A stretch of 40,000 nt of DNA from assembly GCF_001039355.2 (NCBI RefSeq), contig NW_019775409.1, positions 99,280 through 139,279 on the forward strand. The letters run 5' to 3'. The first letter of the stretch is position 1. The number at the start of each line of letters is the position of its first letter. The translations under genes and the position numbers were made by a program. The notes beneath the pieces were generated by a model that worked only from the letters and a program-made list of their open reading frames with translations, made no database searches and was not told where the DNA came from. This document shows positions 1 through 9,783 of this stretch, in pieces. The stretch comes from Lingula anatina (taxonomy: Eukaryota > Brachiopoda > Lingulata > Lingulida > Lingulidae).

Positions 1-482
1 AGGCCCTTTATTAAATTGATATTTTAATGTTAAAACATTACTTACAATTTAGCAAATAATCATACTGGGTACCCCGGTGCGTATGAAAGGAATTTAAAAT
101 AAATCGATTGTTTTTATCAAATAGGCCTACCTTTTGTGACAATATTATGCCATATTCTACTATTCATTGCATCTGCTGACGAAATAATTCTGAACGCTAG
201 CCGTTTCTCTGCAATTATAATAATAATAATGTTTATCTCTTTGTATCACCTAAACCTCTCCAATATTTCAGGATCCACACAGACAATAAACAATATCAAT
301 TTTCAATATTTCAGAATCGTCGTGGGCAATGTGTGATATACTATATCAAATAAATTTAAAAAAAACTTTCCAATATTTGAGGATAAACGTGTAAAATTGA
401 CAAAACCCTGTAGTAATATTATCTAAATCTTTTTTAGTATTCCAGGAATATATATATTATATCAATATTATCAATATTTCAG
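1..482 (+). other. Intron of SULT gene with repeated 3'-splice-site-like motifs
   Basis: AT-rich intronic DNA upstream of the SULT exon. The motif CAATATTTCAGGATCCACA occurs at 261-279 and again at 472-490, where it spans the real acceptor and the first exon bases. Partial copies lie at 304-318 and 371-382. The upstream exons of the gene are outside the window. No exon could be recognised here. Confidence 0.6.
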
Positions 483-1219
483 GATCCACATGGACAATGG
501 ACATGGTCCAAATGTTGATCAATTGCGACTTCTCAGAGCTGGAGAGGAACACCAACTTCAAATTCCGCGTGGACGCATTGGAATTGGATTTTGCACCAGC
601 ATATAACGGCACGACATATCATAAACTCTTGGACACTGTTCGAAAACCGAGGCAGTTGCGCACGCACTTAGCTTATGACTTCCTTCCGCTGCACATGTTC
701 CACACTAAGGCCCGGTTTATCCACATCACCAGAAATCCCAAAGATGTGCTAGTGTCGCTATTTCATTTTTATCGCAGCAATAAAGATCTACTTGGGCAAT
801 GGCCTGGGACGTGGGCTGAATACTTTGATATGTTTCTGAACAAAGAACTCGTGTATGGCGACTGGTTTGACCACACAAGAGGCTTTTGGGAACGTCGCCA
901 CAATAGTCGAATGCTGACCTTGAGATACGAAGAGATGCTATCAAACCCATGCGAGACCGTGCAAAATCTCGCAGAGTTTCTCGAGATACCCAAGAGTGAC
1001 GAGGATATTGCAAAAATCGTGGAGCTGACACATTTTAACATAATTAGAGAGGATCCAACTACAAACTTTCACCGTTCTTTTCATCAAGAGCATCCATTTT
1101 GTAGAAAAGGACAAGTTGGGGACTGGAAAAATATTTTTAGTGCCGAGCAGTCGGAAATATTAGATCGACTGTGTGCAGAAAAGATTGAGCCATTGGGCCT
1201 TAAGTTCAAGTTTGAATAA
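483..1219 (+). CDS. Cytosolic sulfotransferase (SULT family), last exon, 5' partial
   Basis: This encodes the catalytic part of a cytosolic PAPS-dependent sulfotransferase, which moves sulfonate from PAPS to hydroxyl or amine groups of small molecules. The exon opens after a TTTCAG acceptor at 477-482. Two bases (GA) complete a Gly codon, then STWT follows, which is the end of the PAPS 5'-phosphosulfate loop (family form PKSGTTW). Further along are the catalytic-His segment RTHLAYDFLP, the 3'-phosphate motif RNPKDVLVSLFHFY and the C-terminal RKGQVGDWKNIF block, all typical of SULTs. The dimerisation motif KxxxTVxxxE is only partly kept (KNIFSAEQSE). The stop is TAA at 1217-1219. The Met at 497 is internal, not a start, because coding similarity runs through to the acceptor. 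The substrate cannot be told from sequence. The N-terminal exons lie before base 1. Confidence 0.93.
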
Positions 1220-1273
1220 TTAGACTTACAATGCAACTACGTAATACCAAGAAACTTTCCGTTGTCGATGAAA

Positions 1274-1318
<45 letters not shown>

Positions 1319-1319
1319 C
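1274..1319. repeat. (CT)n-(CA)n microsatellite
   Basis: An uninterrupted CT run at about 1274-1310 passes directly into CA repeats. It lies 55 bp after the SULT stop, in probable 3' UTR or flank. Confidence 0.95.
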
Positions 1320-1652
1320 CCATGGGGTCATCGTCGAGGGCACTGTTGTACTAATTACGTGGATGATTTCCAAATAAGTATCTAAACAATTGCTGGAAAG
1401 AACGGCGAATTAGGTTATCAATTCCAATCATAATTGATTTTAACCATGAATAAAGTCAAGCGATGCTATAGTAAACAAGCAAATTGTCTTTTTTGCATGT
1501 TTGACACCAGGAAGCATGAAAAGAAAGCGTTAGTTATTAGATCTTTTGAACTAACAGCTGCATGTACCTACCTCACCAGATTTTTTAAAGTCAAAGTTTT
1601 CTAAAATATTTGCGAGCTCCAATTCGACCATTTCGGCAGGATTCAGAATTCG
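1320..1652. other. SULT 3' flank, no gene seen
   Basis: AT-rich sequence after the microsatellite. I see no coding or RNA signal here beyond the likely SULT 3' UTR. Confidence 0.5.
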
Positions 1653-1883
1653 CATTCAGAACAGATGATCCGCGGACTAACTGATCAGCCGACTAAATAT
1701 GGCCGACCCCACTTGACCACACCTTGATCGGATATAATCTCGGCTCCTAAGTTTAATTAGTCCTAGGTTTAGAGTTAGTTTTAGTCCTAGTCCTAGGTTT
1801 AGAGTTAGTCGGCACTGCTTTTAAGTGAGTTAGCCATATTTAGTTAGCGGATCTGTAGGTCCGCTGATCAACTTATTCTGAAC
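1653..1883. mobile_element. Foldback / MITE-like element
   Basis: Two arms of about 68 bp (about 1653-1720 and 1815-1883) are imperfect inverted repeats. The left arm reads ATTCAGAACAGATGATCCGC and the reverse complement of the right arm starts GTTCAGAATAAGTTGATCAG. Both arms continue with a shared CTAAATATGGC block. The centre holds a direct repeat of TCCTAGGTTTAGAGTTAG. No transposase is present. The arms resemble those of the elements at 9153 and 15213, so it may be a distant relative. No clear target-site duplication was found. Confidence 0.7.
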
Positions 1884-2149
1884 AGTGGGTTCTGCCTCCC
1901 GGTGGCAAGTTATGGGTGCCCAAGTCTGCGTTCACATGAAAAATCTATTTTCTAAAAATCTAAAAACGCAGCCCAAGCCTTGGGCTCTGAGATGGAACAT
2001 GGTTTTGCAGTGCATTCTTTCTTTTTTTTTTTGCACAATTACCAGTATGACCATGGCCATCCTCCTAATAAAACCAACACATATTCCATTAAATTAAAGT
2101 TCAGCCCTTGTAGGCCTATTCCGCACACCACATGCATCTCAGCTTGGTT
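1884..2149. other. Intergenic, nothing assigned
   Basis: Contains an inverted repeat around GCCCAAGCCTTGGGC (about 1971-1985) and a poly-T run. No coding region or known repeat was recognised. Confidence 0.4.
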
Positions 2150-2440
2150 AACATTAGACACTTAGTCATTTTCGGTCCTGATACAGACTGGGGATCAGTA
2201 TTTTTGCCTCCCTCGGGAGGATACAGCCCAACTGCTACATTGCATATGAGGCACTGAAAGCTAGCTTACAAACAATATATTTCACCGCCAAACCAGGGAC
2301 GTTACTCCTGCTTCAAGCCCTTGATGCTGAGTGCCAAGTGGGGATACAGATACCGTTTATGAAGGACTGGCATTTCCCCATACGGGGTCGAACCCACGTC
2401 CTCCAGTTGCGGACCATCCGGTCAGTATATGTGTTTGTAC
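2150..2440 (-). mobile_element. tRNA-derived SINE (unit 1 copy)
   Basis: On the minus strand a pol III-type head is visible. It has an A-box-like TGACCGGATGG (about 2414-2424) and a perfect B box GGGTTCGACCC (2385-2395), followed by a body that runs toward 2150. The head is found at the same place in units 2 and 3, so the insertion is older than the array duplications. The far end of the body is uncertain. Confidence 0.6.
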
Positions 2441-2558
2441 GTAATGTTACAGACAAGGCAGACGGCTAAACGTTACGGACACAACTCACAACATATTTCT
2501 CTATTTACAATCTTTGTATGAGAAACGGATTTCATTAAACATTATTTATCCGGAAGTA

Positions 2559-2818
2559 CACACACTGGACAATAGAAGTGTCAGCCCTACTGAACCAATA
2601 CTTTGTTGGAGATAAAAGACTGTGGAATGATATGCTCCTGGTATCATTTTATTAACATCTAATTTCACACACACACACACACACGCACACACATACACAC
2701 ACACACAATGTAGAGCAGGCAGGCACTACTCAAGATCTGCCTACTTCAATTATTGATTACTTGATCATTACTTGATTACTCTGATTCAGGGGATGACACT
2801 TCTATCGTCCATTGTGTG
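2559..2818. mobile_element. Tc1/mariner-type MITE (copy 1)
   Basis: Terminal inverted repeats begin CACACACTGGACAATAGAAG and end with the complementary CTTCTATCGTCCATTGTGTG. A TA dinucleotide duplicates at 2557-2558 and 2819-2820. Unit 2 (around 9535) and unit 3 (around 15595) carry the uninterrupted target CGTACCTTTTCAG, which fixes the ends exactly. An internal CA microsatellite lies at about 2668-2707. There is no coding capacity. A second copy is at 16824-17061. Confidence 0.9.
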
Positions 2819-2879
2819 TACCTTTTCAAATGAAATATCAACTACGTATACATATATATCCATATTAAATAGCAACTAC

Positions 2880-2880
<1 letters not shown>

Positions 2881-2945
<65 letters not shown>
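2881..2945. repeat. (TA)n microsatellite
   Basis: About 65 bp of TA repeat lying 145 bp before exon 1 of gene 1. Unit 2 has only a short TA stretch at the corresponding place. Confidence 0.95.
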
Positions 2946-2947
<2 letters not shown>

Positions 2948-3090
2948 CTTTGAGGTTGGAATTGTCTTTGCCTTTAAAGCAATGATTTATAATTCATTAT
3001 CATTCCATCCCTGCCAATGCAACAGTTGCACTTGCGGCTTTTGGAAACGTCGAAATAGAAGAAATAATAAATCTACTCGGTAAAAACTAC

Positions 3091-4910
3091 ATGGCAATGT
3101 CAGGTCTACGTCCTTTCCTAAAGTGTGGATTCATTACGTTGTGTGGAGGAGCCATATCTTTGCTACTGTGCGTAGGTAAGCAGAAAGATCACTATATATG
3201 TATTGTGTTCCTTTTATTCAACTATTTCATCTTGCAGTCCCATTTATTCACTATAAACATGAAGCTAGAGTTATTCGTACAAAGTGAGATATTCTGAAGC
3301 CATCAATGAAGTCTTACTAAATCACTATTATATCCTTTTTTCAGAATAGTAATAATTAGTGCCTTGGCTGTAATCAATTTATCTGCTTGCCGAATCGGTC
3401 AATACTTTTTTCAACATTAGTCATTAAATTCAGGCCCGTAGCCAGCAATTTTAAAAGGTTTTTTTTTTCCGAAAGAAGTGGACCTTTTACAATGAAACCT
3501 TTGTGTGCCCAGAACAAATTTCACCCAGCATAGACGTTTTCCTTACAAAAACGATGGTTCTTTCGTACCACCGAATCCCCCATGACGACGGGCCTGGCTA
3601 TATTGCATCAGTATGGGTAGAAATTTCATAATGGTTGTTAATTTCTAAAAACTGGAGATGATCAAAATCTATACTGAATTCTAACGTGGCCTCGAGGATT
3701 CAATTTCCATAGAACTGCAGCATCATTAAAAATTCAGTATTTCTTCATATTGATGGTATAAATGCTGTGTTAAATAATCAATTCACTTCATAAGATTTAA
3801 TGAGCAGTGCTTGCCATCTTTCTTTCCCAGGAATCAAGACTGCATATCAACCACTTTTAAATCCAGAGAAGGTTTGTGAGAAATCTGTTCACCTGCCTGG
3901 CAGCACCTTACAAGTAGGTACCGTTATAACTATATACACATATTAGTAAAGTAGCAACACTTTCATTTTTCACGTTCTTCAGAGGATACAGCAAAAGGTG
4001 GCTTTGTCAAATATCCAAAATTGACCGCCAAACAATTTAACAGAATAGCTGGTCAAAAGAACCCAGTTCCTTCATAGCTTCTTAATTGATTTGTTACTTT
4101 CTCCAGGGGCTACAATGGGATAAAGTACCCGTGGAATGGAAGGAGATTATGAACCGGAGAAGACAAATGCTTCATCAGATGTGCAAGGATCTTAATGAAA
4201 CCACAAGTGCAGACACTCCCATTATCGTGTCCAAGCATGATATTACAGATAGAGTCATTGTCGATGACTTGCACCGTGTAATTATATGTGCAATTCCTAA
4301 GGCAGCAAGCAGATCGTGGCGTAAGTTAATGCTCCAACTAAACGGACAGCTGAATACCTCTGTGGTATACAAAGATATGCCTTATACGGAAACGAAAATA
4401 TACGAACGTCGACTTTACACCTACACGGATTTTGGTATCCACACTCGAGTGAACAGTCATATTAAAATAATGACCGTCCGCCATCCTCTAGTGCGGCTGG
4501 TCTCGGCGTACAAAGAACAATTTTTTTTATTTCCAAAAATCAAGGAATATATAAGACGAAGAGAACGAAAAACGCGTAACATTACTTTTACGGATTTTCT
4601 GAATTATCTCGTCGGCCACCGAAATATCCACTGGGATCCGTTTAACAAGTTGTGCTCGCCTTGCAAACTGCGGTACGATTTCGTTGCATACTTTGAGACT
4701 ATCGAAGACGACACCAAGAACATTATAGCTCTTCTAGGCGCAGACGACTTAATCAAGCTCTCGCCCTCGCATCGATCAAGTAAATTGTCGTCCGACGATG
4801 AAGCTCGGAAGTACTATGCAGGACTTGATAAACAACTTTTGAAGCGACTCAAGGAATTGTATTGGATTGAAGAGAAGTATTTTGGATATAATATGAGTTT
4901 ATTTGGATAA
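3091..4910 (+). CDS. Golgi carbohydrate sulfotransferase, HNK1ST/CHST8-14 type (array gene 1)
   Basis: Join 3091-3175, 3831-3913, 4107-4910, giving 323 aa. Splice sites are GTAG|GTAAG, CCCAG|GA, CAA|GTAGGT and TCCAG|GGG, with phases 1 and 0. Exon 1 gives a short basic tail and one hydrophobic segment (about residues 12-28), so this is a type II Golgi membrane protein by family analogy. Exon 3 carries the Sulfotransfer_2 fold. The 5'-phosphosulfate loop is CAIPKAASRSWRKLM, the 3'-phosphate loop is VRHPLVRLVSAYKEQ, and the family HWDPF..LCSPC..RYDF block is followed by YFETIEDD. CHST8-14 enzymes sulfate GalNAc, chondroitin/dermatan or HNK-1 glycans; which acceptor applies here is unknown. It is shorter than vertebrate relatives because the stem is short. 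ATG 3091 is followed by an in-frame ATG at 3097, the one kept in genes 2 and 3. Confidence 0.93.
3431..3596. mobile_element. hAT-like MITE in intron 1 of gene 1
   Basis: The ends CAGGCCCGT and ACGGGCCTG (as CGACGGGCCTG) are inverted repeats 166 bp apart. The flanks ATTAAATT and GCTATATT could be a decayed 8-bp target duplication (5 of 8 match). The CAGG...CCTG ends are usual for hAT MITEs. The equivalent introns of genes 2 and 3 lack it. Confidence 0.6.
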
Positions 4911-5210
4911 CAAAAGAAAAATAATAACAATCAATTTATATAAAAAAGACTGTCAAAGTAAAGTCTAACCATCAAAAAGAAAAAAGAAAGATAATAATAA
5001 TCATCTTTTAAAAGTAGCGGGGTTTGTGTTAAATTTAAGTTAGGGGACGCATTCGCCTATTTTTTAAACAGATATTAGATATTTTTTTCTAAACGTTCTA
5101 GTAGGACGTCTGTACTTTGGTGGTTAAATTATTAGCTATTATCTCTCAGACAAAATAATCAATGTTGGAAATTCTGGAAATGTTATATTTGTTATATCCG
5201 GAGTTTTACA

Positions 5211-5434
5211 CCCCATTTCCATAGATTTTTAGATCGATCTATCCCTGTGGTGAGTCTCACTAGATTACTGTCAGCTTGGCCGGCTTAAGCGTCTGTCCCG
5301 CCTACTAAAAGCTCTAAGGGGGTAATTAACTATGGTGTCCGCTCGGCTGACTGCAATTTAGCCTGAACCCCCAGGGAGTTAGTTCGATCTAAAACTTAAT
5401 CTTTAGATCGATCTAAATCTCTGGGAAAGCACCC
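5211..5434. mobile_element. Short foldback MITE in unit 1 3' flank
   Basis: Inverted arms share TTTAGATCGATCTA, with left arm about 5216-5241 and right arm about 5400-5431. Units 2 and 3 lack it: GAGTTTTA joins almost directly to TTCCAACAGAAG there, so it arrived after the units separated. It has no coding capacity. Confidence 0.7.
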
Positions 5435-5855
5435 TTATTCCTACAGAAGGTAACCTTGCTTTTTTACGCATCCTTATAACCGTCTGTTACAGTCAGCAAT
5501 AAAAGATAAGCAGACGATTTTGCCTGTAAGTCAGGTGGAACACAGGGTACATTGTAAAATTTGCACAAACCCCTCCCACGTTAAAATATTCCGTCAAGAA
5601 AGTTATAACTGCATGAAAACGTGCTCTTCTCATATTGCGTCGTGTCTCAACCAGGATCACCAACCACAATCTTCATATCACGTATGAATCCGCTGTGGAG
5701 CCGTCTTTTTCAACCATAAGCATTTTGTAACCGCAACATATTTTGCGGCCTGATAAACGTGAATATGAATTTTGCAACAGTCACGTAAACATATGTTAAC
5801 GAACTTCTGCATTAACTATTTTTGTCATTGAGGGGCTTGTAGAATGAGGTTATCA

Positions 5856-5861
5856 AATAAA
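5856..5861 (+). terminator. Candidate poly(A) signal of gene 1
   Basis: AATAAA in the context TATCAAATAAAGTTGGAAC, conserved at 14370-14375 (unit 2) and about 18716 (unit 3). In gene 4 it reads AATAAC. No transcript evidence is available. Confidence 0.4.
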
Positions 5862-6470
5862 GTTGGAACTGCATAACTGAATTGCACAAGTCGATAGGTG
5901 CAATATGACTGTAACAAAATGCAATACTAGCATAGCCGCTTTTTAAACAGCCCACCGCATTGTTCATAACTAAACATTTCATTTGTTTGGTTTATGTGGT
6001 AAAACAGAATGTGTGACAAAAAATCCAATATTTAATATCTACTCTTACAATTTCAATAACATTTTAGCCATCAAGTTGAAAATCCAGCTGCAATGTTTCT
6101 AATATCATTTTCAATGGACCATGAAGAAAAATATTAAAAGATATTATGCACAAAATACAAAACAAAAACTCGTATGTTAAAGAAACTGCATAAATTTATT
6201 TAAAAAAAAAAAATACAGGTACTTTCACTTCATACTATAGCAAATGAGTCACGTGTATTTAATGTTCCTATAAATACCCTTAACATAGTTTGCCATCTAG
6301 CTTACATACTGAATCAGCCAATCTGCAAAACAGACCCTTTTGCCAGTATTAAGGAGTATTAATTCTCTGGCTATAAATAAAAAATAAATAAATGAGGAAT
6401 ACAAGTTACAGGTGAATTGAACGCACAGCATGATTTAGTGCTCACAGCTCACAGGGCAACCACAAATGTA

Positions 6471-8129
6471 CAGGGTTGCTACTTAATATGGAATATTTTT
6501 TATCATTGTTATTTTTGAGTGCTGATTAAAATTTTTTGGGCTTGAGTCATTAAAAAAGTATGTCACTGAGTGATAATAACATCCAGTCTTCTGTTGTGAG
6601 ATATTTTGGTCAATAATATTAAATCTGACATAAGATGCCATTCAAAAGAAAGGAACACCCCCAGAAAACCATATCAACAGTTTGATGTCAGTATAAACTT
6701 TAAGATAAGATATAAAAGTAACTGATAGCCTCCAGACAGTGATATGTTACACAGTCAAAGGACTCACTACAGTAAATCATGAAAAGTCATTAATTGCGGG
6801 TATGATCTCCAGCAGTCGCTTGCAGCGCCCTCAACCTACATGGCATACCCTGTGAAACGTTTTTTAGAGTTTGGCTGGGGATATCATTCCACGCAGTGAT
6901 ATTTGCCTGACGCAGTTCATCACTATTTACCGGCCGACACCATAGCTATTTATTCTGTGAGTTACTTCCGCCCACAGATTTTCAGTTGGGTTCATATCTG
7001 GAGAGTTTGCAGGCCAGGGCAGTTGCTGAACCCATTGGATTTGAAGAAAAACAGTGATTCTGCAGCCTCGATGTGGGGTTGCGCAGTCGTCTTGGTACAC
7101 AAAGTTGTTCCTGAAGATGACTCTTACCAGTCGAACCATTGTTTGCTGTAGAATGTTTCTGTAGTAATCCTGGATGAGGTTGCCTCCTAGAAAAACCAAC
7201 TGGTTCTGGGCACTGACATGAAATGCTCCCCAAACAGAGACGTTACCTGTCTTGGCTTTCACCCAAGGCAGTACACAATCATCGTTTTATGCCCCTCGTA
7301 CACGTCGGTGGACACGGTTTCGACGATCAACCCTAAAAAATCCATATCTGGCCTCATTACTGAAAACGACGTGATTCCAGTGTTTTGGCTGCAAACGCAC
7401 GTGGTCCCCAGCCCATTGCAGACGTCGCTGTATATGACCTGCTGTTAACAGTGGTTTCCCTACTGGCCTTTGTGCAAAATAACCGGCTTGCAGTAATATC
7501 TGGTTCAAGAGGGACCTTGAAACGGGCGTTTGAATGACATTCTGCCTCTCTTTTCTGAGGACAATGGTTGTCTTTGTACGACCAGCACGGCGTCCTCTAA
7601 GGAGAAGGCGATCCTGTCTTCTTGATGTGATACGCGGGCACCCTGGTCGATGTATTGGAGTAGGTGCCCCTGTTGCAGCAATTCTTTGGAGGACTTCACA
7701 AACGGTTCCTGATAAATGTTGAATTACCTGGCAATGGCTGTCCGTTTCTGGACATTTTCTCTGAGAGCAAGAATCCCATAGTAAGCTGCGTTGCTTAGCT
7801 GTCGAACCATATCTTCACTAATGTACCTGTCAAGTTTCAGAGCGATCCCTTTGTTGCTTCTCTAAACACACTCCAAAGATTGACCACACCCATGCGTTTT
7901 TATACAAGGGCAGAAATTGCCGAAAAGACCACCCCTCACATTTCTGACCACAGAACATGCAACTGCATGCATCAATTGTTTCGAGAGTTGTGTGGTAATT
8001 AGGTTACACACCTGGCTACACATGGAGTGACATCTCAGCTTTGGATTTAAAGTAGTTAGAGAGAAATTAAATATTTTGTAGAAAATTTACTCGCCAAAAA
8101 ATAATATTCCATATTTAGTGGTAACCCTG
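6471..8129 (-). mobile_element. Tc1/mariner transposon, degenerate
   Basis: The element is 1659 bp with terminal inverted repeats of about 33 bp (start CAGGGTTGCTACTTAATATG; reverse-complemented right end CAGGGTTACCACTAAATATG). A TA duplication lies at 6469-6470 and 8130-8131. The empty target AAATGTATACCTCCTCAGC is present in units 2 (about 14977) and 26656, confirming the ends. It carries a broken transposase on the minus strand. Confidence 0.93.
6927..7830 (-). pseudogene. Tc1-type transposase, inactive
   Basis: This is a remnant of a DDE transposase that would cut and paste its own element. Reading from about 7830 downward, a weak N-terminal helix-turn-helix region is followed by a frame running from about 7670 to 7287. 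That frame carries RITSRRQDRLLLRGRRAGRT, LLTAGHIQRRLQWAGDHVRL and HVVFSNEARYGF. A frameshift near 7287-7262 leads to VFVYQDD-like and SPDMNPTENLWAE motifs in another frame. The first catalytic Asp, normally FSDESRF or FTDESRF, reads FSNEARY, so Asp is replaced by Asn. The second Asp (QDDCATPHR) and the third acidic residue (Glu of PTENLW) remain. Stops and frameshifts make it non-functional. Confidence 0.88.
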
Positions 8130-8170
8130 TATACTTCCTCCTCAGCATCTTCGAGAACACTTGGGATTCA

Positions 8171-8958
8171 AATTCAGGGCCTTAGCCTGAGCAAAATGCC
8201 AGGGGGGGGGGCAGTAAGTGGACACGAGGGGGCGAAGCCCCCGAGAGGGGAGGGTTTGGGAGGAGGTGTCCCCCTCCCACGGTGTGGAAAATTTTTAAAA
8301 ACTGTATGTATAATACTGCATTCTGGTGCATTTTAACTGTTATTTATTGCTCAATCAGAAGTCAGAAATTGTGGGTTCATTTTGCCATAAGTACAGTCAT
8401 TTTTTTTCAACACAACACTTCATTTCAAAGATTGTCTCAGGATCAGGATAACGTTTCTTCCTCTGTGGACAAGCAAGAGAGCCAATCCGCTAAGGCGTTC
8501 CTCTGCCATGCTTGTGCGTGTCCATAGTTTCAGACGACGGAGGGCTGAAAATGATCTCTCGCATGCAACACTGCCCACTGGTGTTGCAAGGAAGATTGTA
8601 AAGATCCTACGAAGTGCAGAGAAATAGTCATGGTCACAGAAAAAATATGAGCAGCTGCTGCATCCTTTGGCCGCATATCCTTAGGAACATCACTAACAAA
8701 CAGTTTCCACTTTTCCACTTCAACTTCTAGGTTGTCTTCCTTATGAAGAAATTTACCATAGTAGGACATGATATCACTAATATGCTGTGGCTGTAGTGAC
8801 TCCAAATTGTGAGGATCAAGAGCTGTTACCAAACCTGCATGCTTTGGTTTAAACCTTCTTTCTAGTTCTTACACCACATGATCAATGAAAGCACAGAAGC
8901 TATTAATTCTGTAATATTCCTTTGCACTCTGCTCCTTGTTTCCACCCGCAACAGCTGA
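8171..8958 (-). mobile_element. hAT-superfamily transposon fragment
   Basis: An insertion in unit 1 relative to the spacer between units 2 and 3, where GGGATTCAA joins TTGCTCATCAACAC. The left end CAGGGCC at 8175 and the adjacent G-rich GGGGGCGAAGCCCCC block look like a hAT terminus. The right end is truncated, so no matching terminus or 8-bp duplication is visible. It carries part of a hAT transposase on the minus strand. Confidence 0.75.
8440..8950 (-). pseudogene. hAT transposase C-terminal region, broken
   Basis: Minus-strand reading gives SAKEYYRINSFCAFIDHVV, an in-frame stop, then ELERRFKPKHAGLVTALDP and ISDIMSYYGKFLHKEDNLEV. After a frameshift near 8620 it reads LRRIFTIFLATPVGSVACER and SFSALRRLKLWTRTSM, then EERLSGLALLLVHRG. 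This is the hAT dimerisation domain, as found in domesticated ZMYM/THAP12-like proteins and their transposon relatives. One stop, one frameshift and a missing N-terminus show that it is dead. Confidence 0.85.
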
Positions 8959-9054
8959 ACTTGCTCATCAACACTGCTACAAATACATTAACGTCAGGTA
9001 AGGGATAAGGTGTGTGTGCGTGCATATGTTGGGGGAGGGGGACATACACCCTTG

Positions 9055-9145
9055 TAGGGCTAGAAACCTGGAATGTCCCCAGGCGGGGTCGAACCGGCGT
9101 CCTTCCGGAATTTCTAACCATTCGGTCAGTAAATGTGCCTGTGCA
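9055..9145 (-). mobile_element. tRNA-derived SINE head (unit 2 copy)
   Basis: The minus strand has an A-box-like TGACCGAATGGTTA (about 9115-9128) and a B box CGGTTCGACCC (9086-9096), in the same position relative to exon 1 as in units 1 and 3. Only the head is evident in this unit. Confidence 0.55.
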
Positions 9146-9152
9146 TAGTGGA

Positions 9153-9423
9153 AGGGGCCATTCAGAATAGAAAATCCGAGTATCAACTAATCCAAGGATC
9201 AAATATGAAAGGGAGAGCGCTTAAACCTGTAAATTCATCCGACGCGTCGTCGCTGCAGGGTCGCAGTAATTAAATCTCGGCTCCATTCTACCGGACAGGC
9301 GGGGAGGCGTGTGAGAGTCGGAGAGACCATTTCAGGATTAAGCAGTTTTCCTTTCATGTAAGGTCCGCGTTATTTGATCCATGGATCAGTTGAAGCTTGG
9401 ATCTTATATTCTGAATGGCCCCT
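9153..9423. mobile_element. Foldback MITE upstream of gene 2
   Basis: The arms are inverted repeats of about 100 bp. They start AGGGGCCATTCAGAATA and the right arm ends with the complementary TATTCTGAATGGCCCCT. Unit 1 has the uninterrupted site near 2446. Unit 3 carries the same element at the same site (15213-15489). No transposase is present and the target duplication is unclear. Confidence 0.85.
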
Positions 9424-9783
9424 TACAGACAAGGTAGTTGGCTAATCGTTATGAACACAACGCACAATTCATTTCTCTTTTTACAATCCTTGTATGAGAT
9501 CGAGGCTAAATTAAACATTATTTATCGTGACGTACCTTTTCAGCTGAAATAATCCATATAAAATATGAACTACGTTTATATATCCACATAAAATAGCAAC
9601 TGCGTATGCACTATTTATATATATACACCTGTACCGTTGAAGTTAGAGTGGGTTTTTTCCTTTGAAGCAGTTATGCATAATCCATGCCATTCCTGTCGAT
9701 TGTGCAACAGTTGAGCGCCTGCAGCTTTTTGAAACTTCCAAAAAGAAGAGGTAATATTTTTATTCAGTAAAAGCTACGTGGCA

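Larger units (their letters stand above)
4911..6470 (+). other. Unit 1 3' flank (gene 1 3' UTR and paralogous spacer)
   Basis: Aligns by eye with 13625 onward in unit 2, and less closely with 18099 onward in unit 3. A candidate poly(A) signal AATAAA at 5856-5861, in TATCAAATAAA, is conserved in units 2 and 3, about 0.6-0.95 kb after the stop. A closer AATAAA is at 5498. No second gene is seen. Confidence 0.6.

Noticed and set aside
2772-3083. A 103-codon frame with alternating Tyr-Ile
   Set aside because: It is the TA microsatellite read as codons, with MITE and exon-upstream sequence on either side.
4175-4372. A 65-codon antisense frame conserved in all four sulfotransferase copies (also 12889-13086, 17363-17560, 20396-20593)
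   Set aside because: It lies opposite the PAPS-loop coding region and is conserved because the sense strand is. No independent signal for translation.
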